From Antarctobacter albus (GTDB lineage: Bacteria; Pseudomonadota; Alphaproteobacteria; Rhodobacterales; Rhodobacteraceae), in the NCBI RefSeq assembly GCF_900101505.1, contig NZ_FMZI01000008.1, positions 186,001 to 250,000 of the forward strand: a DNA stretch of 64,000 bases. Direction: 5' to 3'. Under the pieces are notes generated by a model. The model did no database searches. It was not told where the DNA came from and saw only the letters and a program-made list of their open reading frames with translations. Below, in pieces: positions 1 through 8,835 of this stretch; the first letter of the stretch is position 1, and the number at the start of each line of letters is the position of its first letter. Made by a program: the position numbers and the translations under genes.

Positions 1-2
1 AA

Positions 3-2309
3 GAGGTCGTCGATCCGGCGAAATCGCTTTCCGCCTTTACGCTGGCCAAGGTGCAGGAGGCCGAACAGCATCCCGACGCCGACCGCCTCCGCGTCTGCAA
101 GGTGGAAACCGATGAAGGCCTGAAACAGATCGTCTGCGGCGCGCCCAACGCACGCGCCGGGATCACCGTGGTGCTGGCCAAGCCGGGCGACTACGTCCCG
201 GGCATCGACGTGACGCTGTCGGTGGGCAACATCCGGGGGGTCGAAAGCCACGGTATGATGGCCTCCGAGCGCGAGCTGGAACTCAGCGACGAACACACCG
301 GCATCATCGAGCTGCCCTCGGGCGAGGTCGGCCAGAAATTTACCGACTGGTTGGCACAGAACGATCCGGCCAAGGTCGATCCGGTGATCGAGATCGCCAT
401 CACGCCAAACCGGCAGGACGCACTGGGCGTGCACGGCATAGCGCGCGACCTGGCGGCGCGCGGTCTCGGTACGCTCAAGCCGCTGAAGGTGGAAAAGGTC
501 GCGGGCCAGTTCCCCTGTCCGATCAGCGTCACCATCGACGCGGACACGCAAGGCGAGGGCGGCTGCCACCTCTTCGCCGGGCGCCTGATCCGGGGCGTGA
601 AGAACGGCCCGTCGCCGGCCTGGCTGCAGGACCGTCTGCGTGCCATCGGGCTGCGCCCGCGCTCCATCCTGGTGGATATCACCAACTTCTTCACCTTCGA
701 CCGCAACCGCCCGCTGCACGTCTTCGACGCGGACAAGGTCAAGGGTGACACGCTGCGCATCCACCGCGCGAAACAGGGCGACACGCTGGTGGGCCTGGAT
801 GAAAAGACCTATGCCTTCTCGGACGGGCAGGTGGTGATTTCCGACGCCGAGAGCATCGAGTCCATCGGTGGCATCATGGGCGGGCTGGAAACCGGCTGTA
901 CCGAAGAGACGACCAACGTCTTCCTCGAGGCCGCCGTCTGGGACCGCATCCAGATCGCGCACACGGGCCGTGCGCTCAAGATCAACTCCGACGCGCGCTA
1001 TCGCAACGAACGCGGCATCGACCCCGAGTATGACCTGCAGGCGATGGAGGATGCGGCACAGATGATCCTCGACCTTTGCGGCGGCGAGGCCTCCGAGCTT
1101 GTCGTTGCGGGCGAGGTGCCGGACACCGCGCGCGCCTACAAGCTGGACACCGATCGCGTCATCTCTCTGGTGGGCATGGACATTCCCGCCGAGGAACAGC
1201 GCCGCACGCTGGAGGCGCTGGGGTTCCGCATGGAAGGCGACATGGCACATGTCCCGTCCTGGCGTCCCGACGTTCTGGGGGAGGCGGATCTTGTCGAGGA
1301 GGTGGCGCGCGTCGCCTCTCTGACCAAGCTGGAGGGCAAGCCGCTGCCGCGTCTCAGCGATGGCGTGACCCGTCCCGTTCTGTCGCCGATGCAGCTGCGT
1401 GAGCGCAGCGCGCGGCGGACCGTGGCCGCGCTGGGCTACAATGAATGCGTGACCTATACCTTCATCGACCAGGCGGCGGCGGCGCTGTTTGGCGGCGGTG
1501 ACGATGCGCATATGCTCGCCAACCCGATCAGCTCCGAGATGAGCCACATGCGGCCCGCGCTGATGCCGGGCCTCCTGCAGGCTGCGGCCCGCAACCAGGC
1601 GCGGGGCTTCATGGACCAGGCACTGTTCGAGGTCGGCCATGCCTTCCACGGCGGCGAGCCGGGCGAACAGCATGTGCAGGTCACCGGCCTGCTGGTGGGG
1701 CGCACCGGGCCCAAGGATGTGCACGGTGCCTCGCGGCCCGTGGATCTGTATGACGCCAAGGCCGATGCCGAGGCGGTGCTGGCCGCGATGGGCGCACCTG
1801 CCAAGATGCAGATCCTGCGCGGGGCGCGGGAATGGTGGCACCCCGGGCGGCATGGCAAGTTCTGCCTTGGCCCCAAGAAGGTGCTGGGCGTCTTCGGAGA
1901 GCTGCACCCCAAGGTTCTGGCCGCGCTGGACGTCAAGGGACCGGCGGTGGGATTCACGCTCTGGCCGCAAGAGGTGCCGATGCCGCGCAAGAGCGGCGCG
2001 ACCCGGCCCGCGCTGGTGCTGAACGATCTGCAGGCGGTCGAGCGCGACTTTGCCTTTGTCGTGGACGCGGATGTCGAGGCGCTGACGCTGGTAAACGCGG
2101 CGCAGGGCGCGGACAAGGCGCTGATCGACGAGGTGCGCGTCTTTGACGAGTTCATCGGCGGCAGCCTGGGCGAGGGCAAGAAGTCTCTCGCCATCACCGT
2201 GCGCCTTCAGCCCACGGACAAGACGCTGAAGGAAAAGGACATCGAGGCGGTCGCCGCCAGGATCGTCGAGAAGGTGACCAAGGCCACCGGCGGCACGCTG
2301 CGCGGCTGA
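3..2309 (+). CDS. pheT: Phenylalanyl-tRNA synthetase beta subunit (5' end outside window)
   Basis: Beta chain of the alpha2-beta2 enzyme that charges tRNA-Phe. The frame is open from base 3, and the first visible residues lie inside the N-terminal EMAP/OB-type tRNA-binding domain (EAEQHPDADRLRVCKV), so only about 30 residues and the true start are missing. A GTG at 51 is internal, not the start. The B3/4 editing region and B5 domain follow. The last ~90 residues form the ferredoxin-fold anticodon-binding domain (start near VERDFAFVVD). About 769 residues are visible, in line with the usual ~800. pheS would be expected just upstream. Identification is firm. Confidence 0.97.
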   Translation, partial: EVVDPAKSLSAFTLAKVQEAEQHPDADRLRVCKVETDEGLKQIVCGAPNARAGITVVLAKPGDYVPGIDVTLSVGNIRGVESHGMMASERELELSDEHTGIIELPSGEVGQKFTDWLAQNDPAKVDPVIEIAITPNRQDALGVHGIARDLAARGLGTLKPLKVEKVAGQFPCPISVTIDADTQGEGGCHLFAGRLIRGVKNGPSPAWLQDRLRAIGLRPRSILVDITNFFTFDRNRPLHVFDADKVKGDTLRIHRAKQGDTLVGLDEKTYAFSDGQVVISDAESIESIGGIMGGLETGCTEETTNVFLEAAVWDRIQIAHTGRALKINSDARYRNERGIDPEYDLQAMEDAAQMILDLCGGEASELVVAGEVPDTARAYKLDTDRVISLVGMDIPAEEQRRTLEALGFRMEGDMAHVPSWRPDVLGEADLVEEVARVASLTKLEGKPLPRLSDGVTRPVLSPMQLRERSARRTVAALGYNECVTYTFIDQAAAALFGGGDDAHMLANPISSEMSHMRPALMPGLLQAAARNQARGFMDQALFEVGHAFHGGEPGEQHVQVTGLLVGRTGPKDVHGASRPVDLYDAKADAEAVLAAMGAPAKMQILRGAREWWHPGRHGKFCLGPKKVLGVFGELHPKVLAALDVKGPAVGFTLWPQEVPMPRKSGATRPALVLNDLQAVERDFAFVVDADVEALTLVNAAQGADKALIDEVRVFDEFIGGSLGEGKKSLAITVRLQPTDKTLKEKDIEAVAARIVEKVTKATGGTLRG

Positions 2310-2351
2310 GGCCCGCTTGCACCAAGCTGATCTGCGCGGGGTTCGCGCGGG

Positions 2352-3260
2352 TCAGCCTGGCTTCTGACCGGTGCGGCGGAGGCGCCGTTCCCGGTAGAGG
2401 ATCATCAGGCCGGCAAAGACGATCAGCAGCGCTCCGGGCAACAGATCGTCGATTGGCGCCTCGTCGAAGAACAACCAGCCCAAGCCAAAGGCGATGGGTA
2501 TCCCCAGATAGCTGAAAGGCGCCAGGTTACTGGGTTCGGTCATCCGGTAGGCCACGACGAGGCACAGCACCGCCGTGCCGCCGAAAAGCCCCATCAACAC
2601 GATAAGCCCCAGGTCCTGCAGGTTGGCCACCGGGGTGAACCCTCCAACCGACAGGGCCAGTGTCAGCGATCCCAGCACCGCGACGGTCGAGGAATGCAGG
2701 TTGAACAGGGGGGTCGGGACCTCTGGATCGATCAGGCGCGCGGAAACGCCGGAAAACCCATAAAGCGCCGCCGCGCCGAACGGCAGCAGCATGTGCCATG
2801 AAAAACCGGCGGTGCCCGGCTGCATGATCATCATGACGCCGACAAAGCCCAGGGCGACCGCGGACCATCGGATCAGGCCGACACGTTCGCCCAGAAGCGG
2901 GACGGAAAGGGCAGTCGTGAACAGCGCGGTGGAATAGGAAATCGTGGTTGTGGTGGCAAAAGCCATAAGGCCAAGCGACAGGTAGAACAGGTACTGCGCA
3001 AAAGTGACGGCCACGCCCCGTGCCATTGCAAGCTGCCATTGGCGGATGCCCAGCCGTCGACCTCCGTTTCGCCAGGTGCTGTTCATCCACAGGACGATCG
3101 CGCTGGGCAGCAGGCCAAAGATGTTTCGGTAGGCCGAGAGTTCTGCCGCGCCGTAGTGGGGTGACAACCGTTTGATGAGAAGGCCCATCAGGTCGAACAG
3201 GACGATGGCCACGATGCTGACGATAACGGCAAGAACCACTTTGTCCGGCCTGGCTGACAT
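2352..3260 (-). CDS. DMT/EamA family transporter
   Basis: About 302 residues with roughly ten hydrophobic segments arranged as two EamA (DUF6) repeats, typical of drug/metabolite exporters of the inner membrane. The second repeat begins near the middle (LLPFGAAALYGFSGV). I chose the ATG at 3260 because the first membrane segment (VVLAVIVSIVAIVLF) follows at once; an in-frame ATG 11 codons upstream adds only a basic, non-conserved stretch. The C-terminus is basic (RERRLRRTGQKPG), consistent with a cytoplasmic tail. Substrate cannot be told from sequence. Convergent with pheT, standing alone. Confidence 0.88.
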   Translation of the reverse strand: MSARPDKVVLAVIVSIVAIVLFDLMGLLIKRLSPHYGAAELSAYRNIFGLLPSAIVLWMNSTWRNGGRRLGIRQWQLAMARGVAVTFAQYLFYLSLGLMAFATTTTISYSTALFTTALSVPLLGERVGLIRWSAVALGFVGVMMIMQPGTAGFSWHMLLPFGAAALYGFSGVSARLIDPEVPTPLFNLHSSTVAVLGSLTLALSVGGFTPVANLQDLGLIVLMGLFGGTAVLCLVVAYRMTEPSNLAPFSYLGIPIAFGLGWLFFDEAPIDDLLPGALLIVFAGLMILYRERRLRRTGQKPG

Positions 3261-3373
3261 GACGCTTCTTTCGCGATGATCCCTGCCAGCCAAGGATCAC
3301 GTTTCAGAGGTATAGTCGACCATCTTGCCCCCGCGCGCAGTCTTTTGCGGCACGGGAGCAAGGCGGCGAAACG

Positions 3374-3826
3374 TCAGTTCTTGCCCGCGCCCATGCCGCG
3401 GCCAAAATCGGCGGTGGTCACGACGCCGTCTTTGTCGCCGTCCAGCCAGGCGATCCAGTCGGCGGCGGTGCCTGTGAATTCCTCCAGGCTGACCTTGCCA
3501 TCGCCATCGACATCGTTGCGTTCCAGCAGCATGCCGTCGGCGGCGCGTTTCATGGCACCCCGGCCGTGGTTGCCCTGCGCGGCCATATCGGCCTCGCGGG
3601 CCTCGTCGAACAGGACATATTCCTCGGCGTCGAGAAAGCCGTCCTCGTTGGCGTCGAAGGCGGCAAAGACATTGGCGCGGCGCTCGGCCGCCTCTTTGGC
3701 CGTGACCTTGCCATCCCCGTCCAGATCCCAGTTCTCGACGAAATGGGCGCCGGGCCGCCCCTGCTGGGCAAGGAGGGGCGCGGTGGGAAGGGCAAGTGCT
3801 AGGGCAAGAGCAAGGTATCTGGTCAT
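3374..3826 (-). CDS. Secreted EF-hand calcium-binding protein
   Basis: 150 residues with an N-terminal signal peptide (residues 1-20, Leu/Ala-rich, ending LLAQ) and four EF-hand-like loops beginning at Asp34 (DLDGDGKVT), Asp58 (DANEDGFLD), Asp105 (DVDGDGKVS) and Asp129 (DGDKDGVVT). It is therefore probably a periplasmic calcium-binding or buffering protein. I chose the ATG at 3826 because it places the signal peptide at the terminus; further in-frame ATGs upstream lead into non-hydrophobic sequence. No enzymatic domain is visible. It sits between a DMT exporter and an AhpD-like gene on the same strand, without evidence of co-function. Confidence 0.85.
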   Translation of the reverse strand: MTRYLALALALALPTAPLLAQQGRPGAHFVENWDLDGDGKVTAKEAAERRANVFAAFDANEDGFLDAEEYVLFDEAREADMAAQGNHGRGAMKRAADGMLLERNDVDGDGKVSLEEFTGTAADWIAWLDGDKDGVVTTADFGRGMGAGKN

Positions 3827-3908
3827 CGGATCCATCCGTTGTCTGAAATTGCATTCATATAACGATGGCAGAATGTGTTTCCGTCGCGGCAGGCTGCCGC
3901 AGCCCGTC

Positions 3909-4250
3909 TCAGGTGCCGGCGGACACCTCGTCAAAGGCGGCAAGGGCTTTGGAGGCATACATCAGGCCCGGTCCGCCCGACATCTGGATGGCGGTGCCGA
4001 GGGCCTCGACCATTTCCTCGCGCGTGACGCCGGCGCGGTGGCAGGCGCCGACATGGCTGGTGATGCAATCCTCGCAGCGCAGCGCCACGGCGATGCCAAG
4101 CGCGATCAGTTCCTTTTCCTTGTGGCTCAGCACGCCGTCCGCGCTGGCCGCCTTTTCCATCGTGACGAAACCGGCAAAGGTGTCGGGGATCGCCTTGCGC
4201 AGGTTGCGCAGGTTGTTGCGGGTTTCGGCGAATTTCTCGGTAAAGGACAT
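3909..4250 (-). CDS. Carboxymuconolactone decarboxylase/AhpD-like protein
   Basis: 113 residues forming a single CMD/AhpD-fold domain. The redox motif is intact: Cys59-x-x-Cys62 followed by His66 (RCEDCITSH), which in AhpD relatives supports peroxidase or disulfide-reductase activity rather than decarboxylation. The start at 4250 is backed by a strong Shine-Dalgarno (GGAGATCA) eight or so bases upstream. Monocistronic-looking; the upstream mcd gene ends elsewhere and faces the same way. Probable cytoplasmic stress-related protein; actual partner unknown. Confidence 0.88.
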   Translation of the reverse strand: MSFTEKFAETRNNLRNLRKAIPDTFAGFVTMEKAASADGVLSHKEKELIALGIAVALRCEDCITSHVGACHRAGVTREEMVEALGTAIQMSGGPGLMYASKALAAFDEVSAGT

Positions 4251-4334
4251 ATTGATCTCCTGGGATGTGTTCGGCTCCCAAGAGCATGCCGCGTTGCAGC
4301 GGTCCTTGATCCGGATCATGTGGTGTCAAACGCA

Positions 4335-4362
4335 AAAGGCCCCGCCACGTGGCGGGGCCTTT
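4335..4362 (-). terminator. Intrinsic terminator downstream of the AhpD-mcd region
   Basis: A perfect 28-nt palindrome (arm AAAGGCCCCGCCAC) lies 21 bases beyond the mcd stop codon and upstream of the AhpD-like gene on the minus strand. GC-rich stem with flanking T/A runs fits a rho-independent terminator for mcd; being symmetric it can work on both strands. Confidence 0.75.
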
Positions 4363-4383
4363 GTAATTCGGATCGTGTGCCGG

Positions 4384-6069
4384 TCAGGCCAGCAGGCGAC
4401 GCGCAATCACCTGTGCCTGGATCTCGGCGGCACCCTCGAAGATGTTCAGGATGCGGGCGTCGCACAGGATGCGGCTGACCGTGTATTCCAGCGCGAAACC
4501 GTTGCCGCCGTGGATCTGCAGCGCATTGTCCGCATTGGCCCAGGCCACGCGGGCACCCAGCAGCTTTGCCATGCCGGCCTCGAGGTCGCAGCGCCGACCG
4601 TGGTCCTTTTCCCAGGCCGAGAAATAGGTCAACTGGCGGGCGATCATGACTTCCACTGCCATCATCGCCAGCTTGCCCGAGACGCGGGGGAAGTTGATCA
4701 GCGACTTGCCAAACTGCTTGCGGTCGATGGCATATTGCATGCCGACGTCCAGTGCCGCCTGCGCCACGCCGATGGCACGCGCGGCGGTCTGGATGCGGGC
4801 AGATTCGAACGTTTCCATCAGCTGCTTGAAGCCGTTGCCTTCTTCGCCGCCAAGGAGGTTCTCTCCCTTGACCTTGAAGTCGTCGAAGCCAAGCTCGTAT
4901 TCCTTCATCCCGCGATAGCCCAGCACTTCGATCTCGCCGCCGGTCATGCCCTCGGTGGGGAAGGGGTCTTCGTCGGTGCCGGGGATCTTCTCGGCCAGGA
5001 ACATCGACAAGCCCTTGTAGTTGTCCGTCGACGGATCGGTCCGCGCCAGCAGGGTCATCACATGGGTCCGCGCCGCATGGGTGATCCAGGTCTTGTTGCC
5101 GGTAATGCTGTAGTCGCCGTTCTCGTCCTTGACCGCGCGCGTCCGCAGCGAGCCCAGGTCGGAGCCGGTGTTGGGTTCGGTGAAGACCGCGGTCGGCAGG
5201 GTTTCACCGCTGGCAAAGCGCGGAAGCCATTTCTGCTTCTGCTCTTCCGTGCCGCCCGCGATCACCAGTTCTGCGGCAATCTCGGACCGCGTGCCCAGGG
5301 ATCCGACACCGATGTACCCGCGCGAGAGTTCCTCGGAGACCACGCACATGGAGGCCTTGGACAGTCCCAGGCCGCCGTATTCCTCGGGGATGGTCAGACC
5401 GAAGACACCCATTTCCGCCAGCTCCTCGATGATTTCCATCGGGATCAGCTCATCCTTGAGGTGCCATTCATGTGCGTAGGGTTCGACCTTTTCCACGGCA
5501 TACCGGCGGAACTGGTCACGGATCATCTCCAGCTCTTCGTCCAGCCCGGTGCGACCATGCGTGACCTCTGCCTGGCGTTCTTCCATCAGCTGCACAAGGC
5601 GGGTGCGGGCGCCGGGGTTGTTGCCGTGCTGCATGAGGTGTTCGACTTGGTCGGTCAGCATGGCGCGGCGTTCGTCCTGGTTCAGGCCCATGTCCGCAAG
5701 GCGCACGATCTCGCCCTGGTTCATCTGGATGCCGCCGTGGATCTGCGAGAGGTACTCGCCGAAGGCAATCTGGTGGATCAGCTGTTCGACCTCGCCAAAG
5801 GTGCCTTCGCTTTCCAGGCGCTTGGCCCAGGCCTGCATCTGGCGCAGAGATTCGACGTAGGTTGCCAGCCAGGCCAGCCCGTGAGCGGCAAACTGGTTCT
5901 GTTCGACCAGCGCGCCGGACACGCGGCCATCGGCCACCACCGTTTCCCGGACATGGGTGCGGGCGGTTTCCAGGATGCCTTCGATCGGGGCGATCGAGTC
6001 TCCGGTCAGGGTCAGAAGATCGGGCAGAATCACGCTGCCAAGGCTCAGGTCTTGTCCGTCATGCGCCAT
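4384..6069 (-). CDS. mcd: (2S)-methylsuccinyl-CoA dehydrogenase (acyl-CoA dehydrogenase family)
   Basis: 561-residue FAD-dependent acyl-CoA dehydrogenase. Residues ~165-561 form the usual N-terminal helical, beta and C-terminal helical domains, with FTEPNTGSDLGS near the FAD site, QIHGGNGF, and the probable catalytic base Glu545 in FEGAAEIQ (aligned with MCAD Glu376). The extra ~165-residue N-terminal domain is characteristic of methylsuccinyl-CoA dehydrogenase, which makes mesaconyl-CoA in the ethylmalonyl-CoA pathway for acetyl-CoA assimilation. The assignment is strengthened by mcl1, another gene of the same pathway, 11 kb away. A generic acyl-CoA dehydrogenase of the long type is the alternative. 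The intergenic region upstream carries a 10-bp inverted repeat at 6202-6249. Confidence 0.8.
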   Translation of the reverse strand: MAHDGQDLSLGSVILPDLLTLTGDSIAPIEGILETARTHVRETVVADGRVSGALVEQNQFAAHGLAWLATYVESLRQMQAWAKRLESEGTFGEVEQLIHQIAFGEYLSQIHGGIQMNQGEIVRLADMGLNQDERRAMLTDQVEHLMQHGNNPGARTRLVQLMEERQAEVTHGRTGLDEELEMIRDQFRRYAVEKVEPYAHEWHLKDELIPMEIIEELAEMGVFGLTIPEEYGGLGLSKASMCVVSEELSRGYIGVGSLGTRSEIAAELVIAGGTEEQKQKWLPRFASGETLPTAVFTEPNTGSDLGSLRTRAVKDENGDYSITGNKTWITHAARTHVMTLLARTDPSTDNYKGLSMFLAEKIPGTDEDPFPTEGMTGGEIEVLGYRGMKEYELGFDDFKVKGENLLGGEEGNGFKQLMETFESARIQTAARAIGVAQAALDVGMQYAIDRKQFGKSLINFPRVSGKLAMMAVEVMIARQLTYFSAWEKDHGRRCDLEAGMAKLLGARVAWANADNALQIHGGNGFALEYTVSRILCDARILNIFEGAAEIQAQVIARRLLA

Positions 6070-6201
6070 TCAACAGGTCCTCTCTCTTTGTCGCCGAGCG
6101 GGCTGGCGGGGCCACCCCATTGCGCGTATAGTGAAACATGCGTTCCAGAATTCAGGGTCAGCATACGTCTTCTCGACGGTCCTAGCTACTTTGCAGGTGC
6201 A

Positions 6202-6249
6202 GCGCAACAAAAATGCCTGAGGTGCGGCGGTATTGTTCATTTGTTGCGC
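6202..6249. promoter_or_regulatory. 10-bp perfect inverted repeat between mcd and tauE-like gene
   Basis: GCGCAACAAA at 6202-6211 is mirrored exactly by TTTGTTGCGC at 6240-6249, with a 28-bp spacer. It lies in the 228-bp region between two divergent genes, so it may be a pair of regulator half-sites or operators seen by both promoters. Alternatively it could fold as a hairpin in a transcript. Function is inferred from position and symmetry only. Confidence 0.45.
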
Positions 6250-6297
6250 GCTGATGAATCCGCGTGCGGTCGCGGCAGGACATGCTAAGAGGCCGTC

Positions 6298-7065
6298 ATG
6301 CCCGGAATTCTTGCTGATCTGACCCCGCTTACGGTGCTTCTTGCCCTGGGAATTGCTTCGCTTGCCGGAGTGATCAAGGGGCTGGTCGGTTTTGCAATGC
6401 CGATGATTCTCGTTTCCGGCCTTGGCAGTCTCGTGGCGCCGGAACTGGCCCTGGCGGGCTTGATCCTGCCGACGCTGGTGACAAACGGTTTCCAGGCGCT
6501 GGCGCAGGGGCCAAGTGCAGCCATCCAATCCGTGCGCCGGTTCCGGGTCTTCCTGGCCGTTGCCTGCGTGATGCTGCTGCTGTCCGCGCAACTGGTGGCA
6601 GTGCTGCCGGCGCAGGTCCTTTTGCTGATGATCGGCGCACCGATCACCCTTTTCGCGGTCCTGCAGCTTGCTGGCTGGCAACCGCGCGTCGCAAGCGAAG
6701 GGCACCGGGGGCTGGAAATCGGGATCGGGGTATTCGCCGGCTTCATTGGCGGGTTCTCGGGCGTCTGGGGACCACCGACAGTCGCCTACCTGACGGCGAT
6801 GGGCACCGAAAAGCGCGAACAGATGCGCGTACAGGGCGTGATCTACGGGCTGGGCGCCGTGGCGCTGACACTGGCGCACATTGGCTCGGGCGTGCTGAAC
6901 GCGGCGACTGTCTGGCTGTCGCTGGCGCTGGTACCACCGGCACTGGCCGGCATGTGGATCGGGTCGCGGGTTCAGAACCGGATCGACCAGCGCGCTTTTC
7001 GTCGGGCAACCCTGCTGGTCCTGCTGGTCGCGGGCTTGAACCTGGTGCGTCGCGCCTTAATCTGA
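6298..7065 (+). CDS. TauE/SafE family sulfite exporter-like permease
   Basis: 255 residues with about eight hydrophobic segments and the two-fold repeated architecture of TauE/SafE proteins; glycine-rich helices such as GVIKGLVGFAMPMIL and GGFSGVWGPPTVAYL are typical. Members export or move sulfite, sulfoacetate or other organosulfonates across the inner membrane, but substrate is not predictable here. It is divergent from mcd and followed after 5 bases by a small unknown gene, suggesting co-transcription. Confidence 0.87.
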   Translation: MPGILADLTPLTVLLALGIASLAGVIKGLVGFAMPMILVSGLGSLVAPELALAGLILPTLVTNGFQALAQGPSAAIQSVRRFRVFLAVACVMLLLSAQLVAVLPAQVLLLMIGAPITLFAVLQLAGWQPRVASEGHRGLEIGIGVFAGFIGGFSGVWGPPTVAYLTAMGTEKREQMRVQGVIYGLGAVALTLAHIGSGVLNAATVWLSLALVPPALAGMWIGSRVQNRIDQRAFRRATLLVLLVAGLNLVRRALI

Positions 7066-7070
7066 CGTCC

Positions 7071-7388
7071 ATGACCCAGCAGGATTGGCCCGCGCATGTG
7101 ACGCGGCTTGTCGACGAGGAATTGGCGGACTTTGCGGTGGCAAGCCGGGGGGACCGGCTGCTGCTTGAGGATTTCGCGCGGATGCGCGTGCGCCGCCCGC
7201 GTCCCATCACCGTCAATTTCAGCGGGGGCTTGACCGACACCTGTTACAGCGTCACCCGTTCGAACGGGGCCTATTCGGTGCTCTTCCTGCCGAAGGCGGG
7301 GTATTTCAGTCTGTGCGTCGATAGTGATTTCGGACCGCTGGACATCGGTGTTCACGGGCCTGCGCTGGGCTGCTTCGCCTCGGTCTGA
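7071..7388 (+). CDS. Hypothetical protein, 105 aa
   Basis: 105 residues starting at an ATG 5 bases after the TauE/SafE stop codon, so probably translated from the same transcript. No signal peptide, membrane segment or recognised motif. The first half is charged (LVDEELADF, LLLEDFARMRVRRPR); the second half is rich in Gly, Ser and aromatic residues. Coding status is supported only by tight spacing and by the lack of any competing frame; it could be spurious. I do not recognise a family. Confidence 0.45.
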   Translation: MTQQDWPAHVTRLVDEELADFAVASRGDRLLLEDFARMRVRRPRPITVNFSGGLTDTCYSVTRSNGAYSVLFLPKAGYFSLCVDSDFGPLDIGVHGPALGCFASV

Positions 7389-7417
7389 GGGCGCTTCGTC
7401 GTCTGACTGGAGGGGAA

Positions 7418-7493
<76 letters not shown>

Positions 7494-7631
7494 ATTCCCG
7501 GGCGACGCCAGCGGCGCCGTGCGCGGGTGATTACGCCCTGCTGCCGATGGGATCAAGCGGAAAATTGCGGCGGAGAGAGAATTTCCTCGCGGAGCTTGGG
7601 AAGAGGCCCACGCGGCGGAGGAAACAAAGAA

Positions 7632-7660
7632 AAACGCCGGTCGGAGAAACCGACCGGCGT
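7632..7660 (-). terminator. Intrinsic terminator of the FYDLN gene
   Basis: A 12-bp perfect stem (AACGCCGGTCGG with its complement) and 5-nt loop, followed on the minus strand by a run of T. It lies 28 bases beyond the stop codon of the minus-strand gene ending at 7689. A standard rho-independent terminator. Confidence 0.85.
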
Positions 7661-7688
7661 TGCCGTGTTCTGCGCTGGTGACCAGCGA

Positions 7689-8012
7689 TCAGGAGTCGTC
7701 GTCTTCGTTCGAGACGTCCGTGATATCGTCCAGGGAAACGTTGTCGTCGTCCTCATCCTCGAGAACATCGTCGTCGTCGAGATCGACGTTGACGTCATCG
7801 TCGTCGATCAGGTCGACTTCTTCCTCGGACTCCTTGGCCTTGGACTTGTTGGCCGCATCCGCCGAATCCGCAGCTATCATGCTCCGTTTGCCGGTTTCGA
7901 GGTTGACCACCTCGCCGGTGTAGGGGCTGACGATCGGGTCGCGGTTCAGGTCGTAGAAACGCTTGCCAGTGGTGGGGCAGACACGCTTGGTGCCCCATTC
8001 TTCCTTGGGCAT
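7689..8012 (-). CDS. FYDLN acid domain protein (TIGR02300-type)
   Basis: 107 residues. The first ~40 carry the conserved signature of this alphaproteobacterial family (WGTKRVCPTTGKRFYDLN followed by DPIVSPYTGE); a Cys near residue 12 may be part of a degenerate zinc-ribbon-like fold. The C-terminal ~45 residues are almost wholly Asp/Glu, a disordered acidic tail. Function is unknown; the family is widespread in alphaproteobacteria. It has its own terminator at 7632-7660 and is divergent from the metallopeptidase gene. Confidence 0.9.
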   Translation of the reverse strand: MPKEEWGTKRVCPTTGKRFYDLNRDPIVSPYTGEVVNLETGKRSMIAADSADAANKSKAKESEEEVDLIDDDDVNVDLDDDDVLEDEDDDNVSLDDITDVSNEDDDS

Positions 8013-8118
8013 GGGTGATCCCCTTCAACTCTCAGTGTCTGTCGACAATCCACGCCCCCTGCCATATCAGGTGAGGGATGTCAAAAGCTTTGACAGCAAG
8101 CAGCGGGGCAGGGGGCAT

Positions 8119-8808
8119 ATGGGGCAAATCACCTTGGCTGGCAACCCTCCGGTTGCGGTTGTCCTGCGGCGGTCGGCGCGTGCCCGCCGCCTGTCCCTGC
8201 GAATCTCGCAGCTGGACGGGCGGGTCACGCTGACCCTGCCGCAAAAGGTGCCCGAGGCCGAGGGGCTTGCCTTTCTGCGCGCCAAGGAAAGCTGGCTGCG
8301 CGGGCACCTCGCCGGTGTGTCGGGGCCGGTGGCCGTCGGCCCGGGCGCGCGCGTGCCTGTCGAAGGCGTCCTGCACGAGGTGCGCGGCGGCAGCGGTCGC
8401 CAGGTGCGACAATCAAATGGCGTGTTGCTGGTGCCCGGCCCCGAGGAGCGGATGGCGGCGCGACTGAAGGGCTGGCTGCGGACACGGGCGCGCGACCGTC
8501 TGGCAGAGGCCTCTGACCGCTATTCGGCGCGGCTCGGGCGGGGGTACAGTCGGCTGACGCTACGGGATACGCGTTCGCGCTGGGGCAGCTGCACCCATGA
8601 TGGTGGCCTGATGTATTCCTGGCGGCTGATCCTGGGCCACCCCGAGGTGCTGGATTATGTCGCCGCGCATGAGGTCGCGCACCTGCGGCACATGGATCAT
8701 TCCCCGGCCTTCTGGCGGCAGGTCGAGGCGCTTTATGGCGACTGGCGCAGTCCCCGAAAGTGGCTGAAGGAACACGGAGCAGAGCTGCACCGATACCGGT
8801 TCGACTGA
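8119..8808 (+). CDS. YgjP/SprT-like zinc metallopeptidase (DUF45)
   Basis: 229 residues. The zinc-binding motif His184-Glu185-x-x-His188 (AAHEVAHLRHMDH) with a further His194 matches the YgjP-type M48-clan peptidases. The conserved RWGSC motif (near residue 154), found just upstream of HExxH in this family, is also present. I chose the ATG at 8119 since residues from there match the family start; an upstream in-frame ATG would add 52 residues over the divergent promoter. Cytoplasmic; substrate unknown. Convergent with the J-domain gene. Confidence 0.9.
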   Translation: MGQITLAGNPPVAVVLRRSARARRLSLRISQLDGRVTLTLPQKVPEAEGLAFLRAKESWLRGHLAGVSGPVAVGPGARVPVEGVLHEVRGGSGRQVRQSNGVLLVPGPEERMAARLKGWLRTRARDRLAEASDRYSARLGRGYSRLTLRDTRSRWGSCTHDGGLMYSWRLILGHPEVLDYVAAHEVAHLRHMDHSPAFWRQVEALYGDWRSPRKWLKEHGAELHRYRFD

Positions 8809-8835
8809 CCGCTTGATGCCGCGTGGGCAGCCCGG

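Noticed and set aside
3865-6288. 807-codon open frame on the plus strand across the AhpD-like and mcd genes
   Set aside because: It runs antisense to two well-supported genes, has no recognisable motif, and such long opposite frames are common in GC-rich coding DNA where stop codons are rare.
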